A DNA stretch of 64,000 bases. Origin: Sphingobacterium sp. SYP-B4668 (lineage in GTDB: Bacteria > Bacteroidota > Bacteroidia > Sphingobacteriales > Sphingobacteriaceae). This document shows positions 9,021-19,200 of the stretch, piece after piece. Position 1 is the stretch's first letter. Each line of letters starts with the position of its first letter. Made by a program: the position numbers and the translations under genes. A model generated the notes under the pieces. That model was not told the DNA's origin, ran no database searches, and saw only the letters and a list, made by a program, of their open reading frames with translations. Where the stretch lies: the NCBI RefSeq assembly GCF_027627455.1, contig NZ_CP115483.1:4712001-4776000 (forward strand). The letters are read 5' to 3'.

Positions 9021-10247
9021 ATGAATACACTATTTTCGAAATCGATTTATAAGAAATTATGGATTTGCTGCAGTATCCTATTATACGCAACATCTACAAG
9101 AGCAAACATGCGAAATATCGTCAAACTAGATAACCATGCAACAATTACACTCGATGGATATCGTAGCGAATATGCTTATAACCTCAATGTCATCTATTTC
9201 GTCCCTGCTGACGGTGATACCATCCCTGGCTACTGCCATCGCATCAGTACCCTCTTACTTTGGGCACAAGAATATACCAAACAGGAAATGGCTCGACATG
9301 GGTACCCCGATAAGACATTTGGATTATTGGTCAACAATAAACAGCAAGTCAAAATGCATGTCATCCGATCTCAATACCATCATAGCGAACTGCCATATGA
9401 AGGGAATGCAGGTTCCAATCGTGCTCAACATGAAGTGCAAGCTTTTTATGACAACTTTCCAGAAGAAAAACACGGCCAACATACGTTGATTATCTATCCC
9501 TCTGCCATGCGGAGCAATGGCATACAACCCCTAGCGGGTACACCCTTTTACGGTGTGGGCAAATATGGACACGCATTGGACTACTCGCTTTTGACACTGG
9601 AAAATGTGCAGGCAAATGGCACCATCGGTAATGAAGCCCGTAAATGGTTTGGTGGCATGATCCATGAGATGTTCCATGGATTAAACTTACCGCACAATTC
9701 CCTGACAGCCTTTGAAAATGGCACCCCACTTATGCGATTCCATTATCGGCTCGGAAAAGACCCCGTCATCTTGACAGCAGCCGATGCCGCCATTCTCAAT
9801 GTAGGTCAGATATGCAGCAAAACCAAAGGCAGCTTCTATACCCCTTCCATCAATTCGCTATCTATCGACCCTTTTACATATGACCCTATATCTGGGACTA
9901 TTCAGGTCAGTGGTTATTTTACGGCTACCCAAGCGGTGAACAGCATAGTTGTATATATCGACCCTTATGAAGACCGAGAAAGAAAAGAAGGTGGGCCAGG
10001 TAACGCCAATACCGATTACGACGCTATATCCTTTGTTGTAAAACCATACAACGGTACTTTTAAAACGGTTATTCCAATAGCGGCTCTCAAAAATTTCGAC
10101 ACGAATATCGATCACTACATCCGCATCAATCTACTGCATGAAAATGGGCTCCTGTCCACCAATGTCAGTATGTCATCCTTCCGCTTCACTCGGAATAAAA
10201 TTCCGGAAATAAACGTCAATGACACACGGTTGGCCAATAAGATTTGA
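9021..10247 (+). CDS. Secreted zinc metalloprotease-like protein
   Basis: Predicted exported protease of 408 residues. An N-terminal signal peptide (about 1-29, ending YATSTRAN) leads into a catalytic domain with HEMFHGLNLPH: His215, Glu216, His219, Gly220 and His225 match the extended HExxHGxxxxH zinc site of the metzincin clan. A beta-rich domain (about 285-385, including GTIQVSGYFTATQAVNSIVVYID) follows and may bind substrate or anchor the protein. The substrate is unknown; peptide or mucin-type glycoprotein cleavage would be guesses. It has its own ECF-type promoter and is divergent from the TonB receptor. No T9SS C-terminal sorting domain is obvious. Confidence 0.75.
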   Translation: MNTLFSKSIYKKLWICCSILLYATSTRANMRNIVKLDNHATITLDGYRSEYAYNLNVIYFVPADGDTIPGYCHRISTLLLWAQEYTKQEMARHGYPDKTFGLLVNNKQQVKMHVIRSQYHHSELPYEGNAGSNRAQHEVQAFYDNFPEEKHGQHTLIIYPSAMRSNGIQPLAGTPFYGVGKYGHALDYSLLTLENVQANGTIGNEARKWFGGMIHEMFHGLNLPHNSLTAFENGTPLMRFHYRLGKDPVILTAADAAILNVGQICSKTKGSFYTPSINSLSIDPFTYDPISGTIQVSGYFTATQAVNSIVVYIDPYEDRERKEGGPGNANTDYDAISFVVKPYNGTFKTVIPIAALKNFDTNIDHYIRINLLHENGLLSTNVSMSSFRFTRNKIPEINVNDTRLANKI

Positions 10248-10287
10248 TGACCACCTATCAACATCCGTAACTCTCCTACTTTTATTC

Positions 10288-10311
10288 GGGACAATCTATC
10301 TCCACGACCGT
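10288..10311 (+). promoter_or_regulatory. ECF-type promoter C (towards SDR oxidoreductase)
   Basis: GGGAC at 10288-10292, 16-base spacer, CGT at 10309-10311, with CTTTTATTC just upstream. It lies between the metalloprotease stop and the SDR start at 10360, so the SDR gene can be expressed on its own. Confidence 0.75.
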
Positions 10312-10359
10312 CACTATAATCAATTAGGTTAAACTTTACAACCCCAGAAACTGAACGAC

Positions 10360-11115
10360 ATGGAAAACACAAACGTAAAAGGAAAGGTCATCCTCATTGC
10401 CGGAGGAGGCAAGAATCTAGGAGGCCTATTGAGCCGAGATTTCGCAGCACGAGGAGCCAAACTCGCTATTCATTACAACAGCGAAAGTTCGCGCGTCGAC
10501 GCCGAAAAAACTTTGGCAGACGTCCGAGACTCCGGCACTGAAGGTTTTCTATTTCAGGGAGACCTGACCAATATCTCCAACATTACCCGATTTTTTGATG
10601 AGACATTGGCCCATTTCGGCGGGATAGACATAGCCATCAACACGGTGGGCAAGGTCTTGAAAAAACCATTTGGTGACACTACTGAAGCGGAGTATGATAG
10701 TATGAGCGACATCAATGCCAAAGTAGCCTATTTTTTCATACAGGAAGCAGGCAAGAAATTGAACGACGGGGGCAAAATCTGCACCATCGTCACGTCTCTT
10801 CTAGCAGCATATACAGGCTTATATTCGACCTATGCAGGCATGAAGGCTCCTGTCGAACACTTTACCCGAGCAGCTTCCAAAGAGTTCGGCCCACGTGGCA
10901 TATCTGTGACAGCTGTAGCTCCAGGACCTATGGATACACCATTTTTTTATGGACAAGAAAGTGCTGAAGCCGTAGCTTATCATAAATCAGCTTCTGCCTT
11001 GAGCGGATTGACGGATATCCAAGATATTGCACCACTCGTAGAGTTTTTGGTAACCGATGGCTGGTGGATTACTGGGCAGACGATATTTGCCAACGGCGGA
11101 TATACCACCCGATAA
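10360..11115 (+). CDS. Short-chain dehydrogenase/reductase (SDR)
   Basis: Cytoplasmic NAD(P)-dependent oxidoreductase of 251 residues, standard length for classical SDRs. The Rossmann dinucleotide motif is present in a variant form (AGGGKNLGG, residues 14-22). The catalytic Tyr158 and Lys162 (YAGMK) and a Ser at about 146 are in the usual arrangement, and the C-terminal GGYTTR ending is typical. Substrate cannot be inferred; FabG-like or sugar-alcohol activities are both possible. It is followed by a good terminator and preceded by its own ECF-type promoter, making it a monocistronic member of the putative regulon. Confidence 0.85.
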   Translation: MENTNVKGKVILIAGGGKNLGGLLSRDFAARGAKLAIHYNSESSRVDAEKTLADVRDSGTEGFLFQGDLTNISNITRFFDETLAHFGGIDIAINTVGKVLKKPFGDTTEAEYDSMSDINAKVAYFFIQEAGKKLNDGGKICTIVTSLLAAYTGLYSTYAGMKAPVEHFTRAASKEFGPRGISVTAVAPGPMDTPFFYGQESAEAVAYHKSASALSGLTDIQDIAPLVEFLVTDGWWITGQTIFANGGYTTR

Positions 11116-11149
11116 CGATGGCTATACAAGATAATTTTTGAGTACCAGT

Positions 11150-11190
11150 ACTGGCCGTAGTGGATTTTATCTATCTCCGGCCAGTTTTTT
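11150..11190 (+). terminator. Rho-independent terminator after SDR gene
   Basis: CTGGCCG (11151-11157) pairs with CGGCCAG (11178-11184), immediately followed by six T residues. It is on the plus strand, 35 bases after the SDR stop. Confidence 0.75.
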
Positions 11191-11289
11191 ATATACGCCA
11201 TGACATGCCCCATAAAGTGTCCTGCGGATTCACATTTAGGAAACGCTTTTTAACGTAATACCCCTCGATTCTGTTACCAGACAGCACAC

Positions 11290-11682
11290 TCAGTGTACAA
11301 ACATAATTTTGGATACAATGACCTTTGACGTCTCCTCAATTAACATCCCCACCCTACGAACTAAATGTTTGATTTCACAATAATCTGTTTGAAGTTTTGA
11401 GGATAAAGATTCTTTAAGTTTTTTATAATTAATCGAGGATATAAAGAGCAATGTATTCTTTATCCACTGAAATAGATTCACATCGCTCCTTTTGTAGATA
11501 GCAAACAACAAAATAAACTGGCTGACATTAAGCTCATCAACTTAATTCTTTCCTTGAACTCCATTTTTTATATGGATCCACTTCATTACTGTATCATTTT
11601 CTGTCAGAGATTTCCATAGCTTCTCCTTATCAACTTTATTGATTCCGACTATTTCAAGTCTGTCAAGATTTACCAGGCATGT
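11290..11682 (-). pseudogene. Decayed unknown gene with one internal stop
   Basis: Minus-strand reading of 11682-11290 gives about 130 codons in one frame interrupted by a single TAA (between GVQGKN and VDELNVSQF). Residues on both sides look like real protein, for example KLWKSLTENDTVMKWIHIKNG before and FILLFAIYKRSDVNLFQWI after. No start codon is visible at the 5' end. I do not recognise the family. A GGGAC element with a mutated -10 box sits directly upstream, so gene and promoter appear to have decayed together. Confidence 0.4.
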
Positions 11683-11691
11683 TTAAGAGTA

Positions 11692-11715
11692 ACCATCAAA
11701 GAGTGTGATTGTCCC
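11692..11715 (-). promoter_or_regulatory. Degenerate ECF-type promoter D
   Basis: Minus-strand GGGACAAT (-35) with the same T-rich upstream tract as the other sites, but the expected CGT at 11694-11692 reads GGT. It faces the decayed gene. Best read as an inactivated copy. Confidence 0.45.
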
Positions 11716-11817
11716 GAAAAAAGTACAATAAATCTATGGGAATATCCGCTAAGGAAAGGCCCTAGATAAAGAAAGTAATAAGGATTTATAACAGCAACTT
11801 GCTTAGGCCAGAACAAA

Positions 11818-12378
11818 TTAAAACTCATATCTGCTGCCGACAAATTTACCCGGATTATCAAAATTCAATATTTTGGCGGGCACGCCCGCGACTGTGGCTG
11901 AAGCCGGCACATCTTTGACGACCACGGCCCCCGCCCCCACGGAGCAATTGTCCCCTAGCTTAACTTGGTTCACAATACATACCGAGGGTCCTATGTAGAC
12001 ATTGTCCCCAATTTCAGCCGCAAGCCCATGTGCCCCAATCGTCGTAAACTGGCTTACATTTACATTATTTCCAATTTTCGTTGTTGGATTTATGATTACC
12101 CCTATCCCATGCCCGATATAGAATCCATAGCCTATTTGGGTCTGCACATCTATCTGGATGCCATATTTGCGTGATAGCCGCCAATGCATAAACGTAGCTA
12201 TTGGGCGGAGCGCACCCTTTACTTTAGCTAAGCGAAACCAAAATGTATAAGCAAAGCAGTGGTTTAGGGCTAATATGCCAAACAATACGATTTTAAGTGG
12301 ATACGATGTCAACCCATATCGGGTATAGTCACTTTTGATATATTTCCAAGCTACACTATAACTGGGATACTCTTTCAT
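11818..12378 (-). CDS. Serine O-acetyltransferase-like hexapeptide acetyltransferase
   Basis: Cytoplasmic acyltransferase that would move an acetyl group from acetyl-CoA to a hydroxyl. It resembles CysE-type and capsule-associated O-acetyltransferases. The C-terminal half is a left-handed beta-helix of hexapeptide repeats (IGYGFYIGHGIGVIINPTTKIG onward), with the catalytic-type GHG/IGAHG histidines and a final VVVKDVPASATVAGVPAK segment. The start at ATG 12378 (MKEYPSYSV) is chosen because an upstream TTG at 12426 would lie above the -10 box of promoter E and would not be transcribed. Given the nearby capsule locus and shared promoter type, acetylation of a surface polysaccharide is a reasonable inference, but cysteine synthesis is not excluded. 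Confidence 0.8.
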   Translation of the reverse strand: MKEYPSYSVAWKYIKSDYTRYGLTSYPLKIVLFGILALNHCFAYTFWFRLAKVKGALRPIATFMHWRLSRKYGIQIDVQTQIGYGFYIGHGIGVIINPTTKIGNNVNVSQFTTIGAHGLAAEIGDNVYIGPSVCIVNQVKLGDNCSVGAGAVVVKDVPASATVAGVPAKILNFDNPGKFVGSRYEF

Positions 12379-12414
12379 AGTCAATCCATGTTTTCTCAGG
12401 CCTATGTAAGATTC

Positions 12415-12438
12415 ACGATTCAACAATATGATTGTCCC
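12415..12438 (-). promoter_or_regulatory. ECF-type promoter E (towards acetyltransferase)
   Basis: Minus-strand GGGAC (12438-12434), 16-base spacer, CGT (12417-12415), with a seven-T run upstream. The preferred ATG is 37 bases beyond the -10 box. Confidence 0.75.
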
Positions 12439-12498
12439 TAAAAAAATGAAAAATTTCTAAATAATGGAGAATAGAAAATTCAATAAAACTGTAGCTTG

Positions 12499-13971
12499 CT
12501 AAAGAATATCTATACTGACAGCCTTATCAATTTTATTCCGTTCCTGTTTTTCAAACGATGCGGTAGCTATATCGTAGAGGTAGAATGAGCCTTTCTTGGG
12601 TTTAGCGCTATTTTCATCAAAAGTAGCAATTCCAATTTTCTTACTCACATTGGATAAAACGAGGTCAAAATTCCATGCCACAATATCGCCCGAGTTATCA
12701 TTTGGTAACGTCAGCACGAGGGAAACGTCTAATGTATTCGCCGAACAACGATAAATAGCTCTTCCCCGTGAAAAGTACCAGTATTTATCGTAAACGATGA
12801 AGTTCGCTGCACCTTCCATCTCAGGAATACCCTTAGTAACAATTACCTGAGCTTCTTCTGGTCGGTTGTTTGCTTTGAATGTAATATTATGCAAGTAAAA
12901 CACTTGCCCTTTACGTGTCAAAAATCGCCAATGCGCTTGCCATTCTTTCACATTGAGCAGCTCGGCAGCGGCAACATAGCTATGCCCCTTGGTATCGTCC
13001 GGGTTAAAGACTTCGTCATAAACCTGGACTCCTCCTTCATACAACTCGTTCCCAAAAATTCGAATTCGTTCATTTCTTTGATCAAATCCACCTACGAAAT
13101 TGGCCGAAAAAATGTTGCCCAAACCACTTAACTTACTGACTATAACACTTTTTTGACCAAAATCATAATTCAACGGATCTTCCGAATTTATAATAGGTCC
13201 CACCTTACCAAATGCCGCATAGCGACATTTCCCATCCATTAGTACAATACCAGGAAGCCTATCTCTATACGTAAATAACTCCATATAGGTTGGCTGGAGA
13301 GGCTCTCCCGAAATAACAGAGCCAAATTTAGTATACCTTAATATTGGCAGATAGGTATATAGATCAAGAGCTACTATGGGGCAATCCCCCTCTGATGTTG
13401 TAATATGAACACTCCATTGTGGGAAAGGGATAATCTGCACTCTTATAGGTTTATTTCCTAATGTTACCTCACCAAATTGGCGAAAGTGCCGAAAAAAATC
13501 ACTCTCCTTAGATCCTATAACTGACAAAACAGATTCACCCTGATTAGTTGCTGTCAGCAAATATGTACCATTCACAATACCGGCAATGACATAGATATAA
13601 ATCTGTTTTGCATAGGTAATCGTGGTTTGCCTATCTAACACATGTAAAACAAAACTATGGGTTCCTACACCCAACATTTCGCTAGCTATAGACAACTCCA
13701 ATGTATTGCTAACAGTATCCCTTCCTTTCAACCAGCAGATGGCCAATCTACTGAGATCTTCTCCGCTCAACGTACCTGAAACCTGAGGTTTAAATCGAAT
13801 TTCACCTCCATAACTATAGCTATAACTTTTACCATTAAGATCGTCCCCGTTCATATCGACAATTTCCAGTTCATTGATGTTTTCGTAGACATAGTTTCCC
13901 CTATCTTTCGCGCAGCTATTGAAAAACTGAATAAGTATAATCGATACTATTATAATCTTCCATGCCTTCAT
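12499..13971 (-). CDS. PKD-like family lipoprotein
   Basis: Predicted surface or periplasmic lipoprotein of about 490 residues. The ATG at 13971 (MKAWKIIIVSIILIQFFNSC) gives a clean lipoprotein signal with lipobox FNSC. The N-terminal part resembles an Ig/PKD-like fold; the remainder contains several short beta motifs suggestive of a propeller. It is the last gene of the sigma-fecR-susC-susD-DUF4843 set, a gene order seen repeatedly in Bacteroidota, where its function is unknown. It probably binds ligand on the cell surface with the SusCD pair. Confidence 0.7.
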   Translation of the reverse strand: MKAWKIIIVSIILIQFFNSCAKDRGNYVYENINELEIVDMNGDDLNGKSYSYSYGGEIRFKPQVSGTLSGEDLSRLAICWLKGRDTVSNTLELSIASEMLGVGTHSFVLHVLDRQTTITYAKQIYIYVIAGIVNGTYLLTATNQGESVLSVIGSKESDFFRHFRQFGEVTLGNKPIRVQIIPFPQWSVHITTSEGDCPIVALDLYTYLPILRYTKFGSVISGEPLQPTYMELFTYRDRLPGIVLMDGKCRYAAFGKVGPIINSEDPLNYDFGQKSVIVSKLSGLGNIFSANFVGGFDQRNERIRIFGNELYEGGVQVYDEVFNPDDTKGHSYVAAAELLNVKEWQAHWRFLTRKGQVFYLHNITFKANNRPEEAQVIVTKGIPEMEGAANFIVYDKYWYFSRGRAIYRCSANTLDVSLVLTLPNDNSGDIVAWNFDLVLSNVSKKIGIATFDENSAKPKKGSFYLYDIATASFEKQERNKIDKAVSIDIL

Positions 13972-13986
13972 ACTTATTGAAATCAT

Positions 13987-14754
13987 TTAAGGTAAATATA
14001 TTCTTGGTAGTGACCTATCCCCATTAGGATATACTTCGTTATCATGGAAAAATTTTTTTAGCTGCTCAATATACATAAAAGTAACAGGATAATCAGGCTC
14101 CGAAGCATATAAAGGCATATTTTTCCAAGAATAGTTAGGTTTTTCTGTTGGCAAAAGGGGCGGCGTAATATCCAAGCCTGGTATATAGGTCCGAATCCAC
14201 TGCCGATATACCTCTGGTCTGTATTGCCCAAAGTAAGAACTCCATCTTGTCCACCATAATGGCTCTAACAATTGATCGCTTATTAAAAACCGACAGCTAG
14301 TTCGCGAAGTTCCTCCGATTTCAAAAATACCATTGCTAACCAAATCTATTGTCAAAGAGAATACTCGCTCCTTAAGTGCCTGATCTTTTTTAACCGAAAT
14401 AAATAGCGTATCCACAAAATATCCAGCGCGTATTATTGGTTTTGATAGTTCCATCAATGCCAAATTTATAGTTGTTTCATCCTTATTAATTCTAACATTG
14501 TATTCTCTATCTTCACTTTGTCGCTGACCTATAATTAGCACCGGGATTGCAAAGGTAACTTTATCAACCTCAACAGATTGTATTGCAAAAGAAAAAGAAG
14601 TAGAATCTATATAAAGCTGATGATAGTTTGCCCAAGCAGTTGGTTGACCAAACTCAACATAGGAATTATCTACATCAAATAAATCCAAATTATCTTTCTC
14701 TTGACATCCCGTCGCCAAGATTATAACAGTTAAAAAAATATACAAATGCCGCAT
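13987..14754 (-). CDS. DUF4843-like lipoprotein
   Basis: Lipoprotein of about 255 residues; the ATG at 14754 (MRHLYIFLTVIILATGC) gives a signal with lipobox ATGC. The SYVEFG motif after the signal and the later position of FSLTIDLVSNG resemble the DUF4843 family, which accompanies SusC/SusD and PKD-like lipoproteins. Upstream in-frame starts would run into susD. The role is unknown, probably part of the surface-exposed uptake complex. Confidence 0.7.
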   Translation of the reverse strand: MRHLYIFLTVIILATGCQEKDNLDLFDVDNSYVEFGQPTAWANYHQLYIDSTSFSFAIQSVEVDKVTFAIPVLIIGQRQSEDREYNVRINKDETTINLALMELSKPIIRAGYFVDTLFISVKKDQALKERVFSLTIDLVSNGIFEIGGTSRTSCRFLISDQLLEPLWWTRWSSYFGQYRPEVYRQWIRTYIPGLDITPPLLPTEKPNYSWKNMPLYASEPDYPVTFMYIEQLKKFFHDNEVYPNGDRSLPRIYLP

Positions 14755-14758
14755 ATAT

Positions 14759-16222
14759 TTAAAATTCTTGTGGGTTAAGTAACTTTTCATCTGTTGGCAA
14801 AGGAAACAAAAATATAGCCTCACTAGCTGCTATTGAATAGCCATTTCTATATATCGGATGAAACAAGCGCTTATAATAAGTATACAGATACCCCTCTCCT
14901 ATATATTCCCGTCTTACCTCATCCATGATATAATCTTGTAGGGCTAGCGCAGTGATACCTATCTTTCCAGCAAGCTTTGGCAACCCTCGATGTGTCCTTA
15001 AGGTATTTAAATATTTCACAGCTTGATCTATATTTTGGTCTAGGTAAGACTCGGCTAGAATTAAGTATATCTCAGGAAGATTGATCAACTGCATCTCAAA
15101 AAAATGAACATTAGCAGATTTTGTGCTTTTCTCATCAAATTCTACTGTTCGAAATTTAACAAAATATTCATTAAGGCCCCACATTTTGTAACGGTAGTCG
15201 GAAATACTACCTGAACCCTGCGTATAAATATTAGCCAGAAAATCTCGAAAATCTGGCATCAGTATCGTGCTTACATATAAGTCTCCTTCAAAAATACCAT
15301 CCATATTTTTTTTTAAATCTTTCACATATATGCCCCAGATATTTTCAATAGTCCACCTTCTATCAGCTTGTTCATCTAACAGAATATCCTCGTCTTCAAT
15401 TAACCTGATAGATTTATTGAAGCTGATCTGGGTCAACAATTCTTCTCCACGCTGAATAGCTTTAGGTTTGTCTCCGGCCCATTGTGCTTGTCTAACCAAC
15501 AAGGCCATGACGGCGTAATAATTCATGCGAATGCCTCTGCGATCCAACAAGGCATTGTAGGGCTGCCCTTCAACGTTTCCATCATTAACCTTTCCATTAA
15601 TTATAATTGGATCTTCCCTGAGTAGACTTTTTGCTTCCAATAAATCTTCTTCAACTTTATACAAAAAATCTTGGCTTGTAGAGAATTTTGCGGGTTCCTT
15701 GGCGACAGTGGAATAATAAGGGACAGCAGGTGTATTCATTCCTTTTAGAAGGGTTACAGGTCCAAATAACTTAAAAATCTCTAAATGTATATAAGCTCGC
15801 AATCCCACTAGCTCACCTTTTATGAGATTATAATTAACATCTGTTCGTATGTTATCTAGATAGGATAACATCATATTACACTGATATATAGCGCTATACA
15901 TTTTTGACCAGATCACATCTCTTTTTTGTTGAAATGCCAGATTCTGAAAGTCAAATTGATTTTCCGCATAATAGTCATGTTGACTATCTATGATCCAATA
16001 GCCGGCCATCACATCTAACATGCCGAACTTCAATTCACGTCCATATAAACCCGGCTCGGCCAACTGCAGATATATTCCAGCCAGGGCTTTAACAAAGCCT
16101 ATCCGATCCTTTAATGCATCGTCTACATAAATTTCATCCTTAGATCTTACATCAAGCCATTTGTCACATGAGCTACTCCCCAGACACAAGAAAAATAGTA
16201 TTAGCAATCCTATCTTTTTCAT
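14759..16222 (-). CDS. SusD/RagB-family lipoprotein
   Basis: Surface lipoprotein of 487 residues that acts as the lid of a SusCD transporter. Lipoprotein signal with Cys near residue 19 (LGSSSCDKWLDV), then TPR-type helices and the family C-terminal region (NTLRTHRGLP, DYIMDEVRREYIGEG, ending in FPLPTDEKLLNPQEF). It starts ten bases after susC, so the pair is co-transcribed. The ligand is not evident; the absence of glycoside hydrolases nearby argues against a classical glycan utilisation locus. Confidence 0.9.
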   Translation of the reverse strand: MKKIGLLILFFLCLGSSSCDKWLDVRSKDEIYVDDALKDRIGFVKALAGIYLQLAEPGLYGRELKFGMLDVMAGYWIIDSQHDYYAENQFDFQNLAFQQKRDVIWSKMYSAIYQCNMMLSYLDNIRTDVNYNLIKGELVGLRAYIHLEIFKLFGPVTLLKGMNTPAVPYYSTVAKEPAKFSTSQDFLYKVEEDLLEAKSLLREDPIIINGKVNDGNVEGQPYNALLDRRGIRMNYYAVMALLVRQAQWAGDKPKAIQRGEELLTQISFNKSIRLIEDEDILLDEQADRRWTIENIWGIYVKDLKKNMDGIFEGDLYVSTILMPDFRDFLANIYTQGSGSISDYRYKMWGLNEYFVKFRTVEFDEKSTKSANVHFFEMQLINLPEIYLILAESYLDQNIDQAVKYLNTLRTHRGLPKLAGKIGITALALQDYIMDEVRREYIGEGYLYTYYKRLFHPIYRNGYSIAASEAIFLFPLPTDEKLLNPQEF

Positions 16223-16232
16223 TTTTAACGCA

Positions 16233-19200
16233 TTAAAACTGAGCCATTATTCCAAAATTAAACGTCGCTGCAAAAGGATAATCTAGCCCACGCTCCATCT
16301 TTACAGAACTTAAACGAACAACATCATTCATCGCAAAGTTTACCTTCAAGCGTTGTAATTTATAGCGCGTAATCCATTCCTTTCGGAGATCGTAGTTAAT
16401 CAATAACATCGAAAAACATAAGGTGTTTTCACGCTCGACAAATCGACTTGATAAATATGTTTTTTCACGTATACGTCTATCTTTAAAAGCTACAACATCC
16501 CCGGGGGTCTTCCAACGCTCCTGATCGGCTGTAAGATCAGTATTTATTCGGCCATCATTATTTTCTATACGATCTACAAGTGTGTGATTATAAATATCAC
16601 CGCCAAGGGTATAGGTAAAATGAGTCTGTATATTTAGCGATTTAAAATTAAAAATACTGTTTAGTGTGCCGAATAGTCTAGGCTCCTTATTTCCGATTAC
16701 GCTAATATCTGCGACATCCCATTTATCTGTTATCCGTCCTTCTTTTGTTAAATAAAATTCTTTCCCTGAGGCAGGATCTATGCCTAAAGATTTTACCCCT
16801 TTAATATTATTTACAGATGCTCCTTGCTGATAGAATGTGTTTTGCACATACGTTCCATCTTCGCGCTGGACTAAATTACTTTCATTTAAGACATTCAAGG
16901 CATCTGAAATTTTCATCAATTTTCCGCTGTTCTTTATTGCTGTGGCCCCTATACTCCAATTTAAATTTTTTGAAATATTATCGACCAACCTTATAGACCC
17001 AGCACTTTCAAATCCACGATTTTGTAACTGCCCCATATTTTCGAAATAAGAATTATTTGGGATACCTACTGAAGGGGCTACAGTTATTAAAGAAATCATC
17101 CTATCTGTTAATTTATTGTAATAGATAAGGCTGAATTTAATACGTTCATTCCATACATTACTCGTAACTCCGATATTCCAGGACCTAATCTGAGGCCACT
17201 TCAGGTTAGGGTTGCCTTCATAATTATATCTATAGGCATTTTCTTTGAAATAAGCCTGCCCCTGAGGAAAGATATACGATGAGGAATTCATATTTGCAAT
17301 AAACGCTTCTGTACCATTAACTCCTGTATTAACAAAAAATCTTAATTCTTGTATATTTTTTTCTTTCAGAAAAGCTTCTTCGTGAAGATTATAACCTAAA
17401 CCAACACTCCAAAAATAGCTGTACCTATTATTTTTCCCAAAATTAGAGGCGCCATCAATTCGATAAGAAAAATCACTAATATATTTATTCTTATAAATAT
17501 AATTGCCCGTAAACAATATTCCGGCAAGGCGGCTAATTCTACTATTCTCTGAGTTTATTTTTGATTTGGCATTTGCTTCAATCCAATCAGGGACTATAGC
17601 ATTAATACTATCACTAGCAAATCCTTTCCTGAAAAGTACTTTTTCATCAAATTGATCTGACTTAATCTCACCAATTAAATTGGTGTTCCATTTATGGTTG
17701 AGACTTTCTTTTTTAAACGACAAATTAATGTTGGAAGAATACCGAAGTCCCTTTTTCCGAAAATGACTATACTCTCCAGCACTATCTGCTTCCATATCTG
17801 TAAAGCGTGTATGCTGGGCTGAGGTATATTTCTCATCTATTAATCGATTTCTTTCCAGAATTCCGTTAGCTCTCAAGACGAATTGTTCACTTAAATTCCA
17901 CTTTAATGAAAGCCTATTTGACCAAAAATTACTTTTCTTTTGATCCCGATGTGTTAAGTCGACATTATATAAGGGGTTGAATTTTACCTCTGCCAAGGCC
18001 TCATCAGCATACTCCTTCATTAGGTTTCCATTCCCATCATATAAGGGCTGATAGGGATTCATTTGCGCATAGAACGCAAATGAACCGTACGGGGAATTAT
18101 AGGATTTAACAGCTTGGACATTTGTATAGTTGGTAAGCAGTAATTTTTCTGAAATACGGTATTGAAGAGTGAGAGCGGCATCCTTACGTTCCCGGCCTGA
18201 TTTTTTCATCGCTCCTTTGAGATCTGTAAGGTTTCCCTCTAAACTGTAATGTAATCTATTATTCCTTCCTTCAAAGCGTACTGATTGTCCTACGGATAAT
18301 GAGGTCTGCACGGGTTGTGATAACCAATAGGTGTCAATTCCTTGCAATACTTTGATTCGTTTATTATTATAGAGCTGATCATACAACACTTGCTGTTCTT
18401 CTATAAGTTGCTGTTCTTCTATAGTTTGCGGATCAGGATAAAATGTAGAAACATCGTATAATCCTGAGGACTTCTCATAATCCAGTTTTTGTATAGCGTT
18501 CATTAAATTATAATCTCTTAAATCTGGCACCGTAATAGCTGCAGTAGTGCTATAAGTGACGGATGCCTTTTGTTGATTGGGCATCCAAGTCTCCACAACC
18601 AAAACCCCATTTCCCCCTCTAGAACCATAGAGAACAGTGGAGCTTACATCTTTAAGTAAGGATATACTTTCTATCCGATTAATATCTAAATCATAGAGCC
18701 TTTCCAATGGTACTTCAAAACCATCCAGTATGGCCAGTGGTGTGTTTAAGGAATAGGTTCCTATATTGTTGATGCCGCGTAAGTATATTTCAGGAATCAC
18801 ATTTGGATTAGCACCAGAGGCTATATCATAGTCTAAATGCAAGGCCGGATCAAGACTTTGTATAACTGTAAAAATATTCCTATGACTAAATTTTTCCAAT
18901 TCTCGTCTTGTAATTACAGAGGAAGCACCCGTCATAGAAGGTGCAGGCCTACGGGTATAGCCCGTATTAACTACAACCTCATCGATGAGATTAGCTTGAC
19001 GCTGTAATGTGATATCAATCCTAGTCCTGCCTTTCACTTCTACGCGCTGCTGACTGTAACCTAACATGCTAACCAAAAGGATTTCATCTCCCCCTGCAGT
19101 AATTTCATAACTCCCGTTTTCCTGGGTGCGGACAACAGCTCCTTTGCCTCCCAAAAGCCGAACCGAAACGCCCAAAAGCCCATGGCCCAACTGGTCTTTC

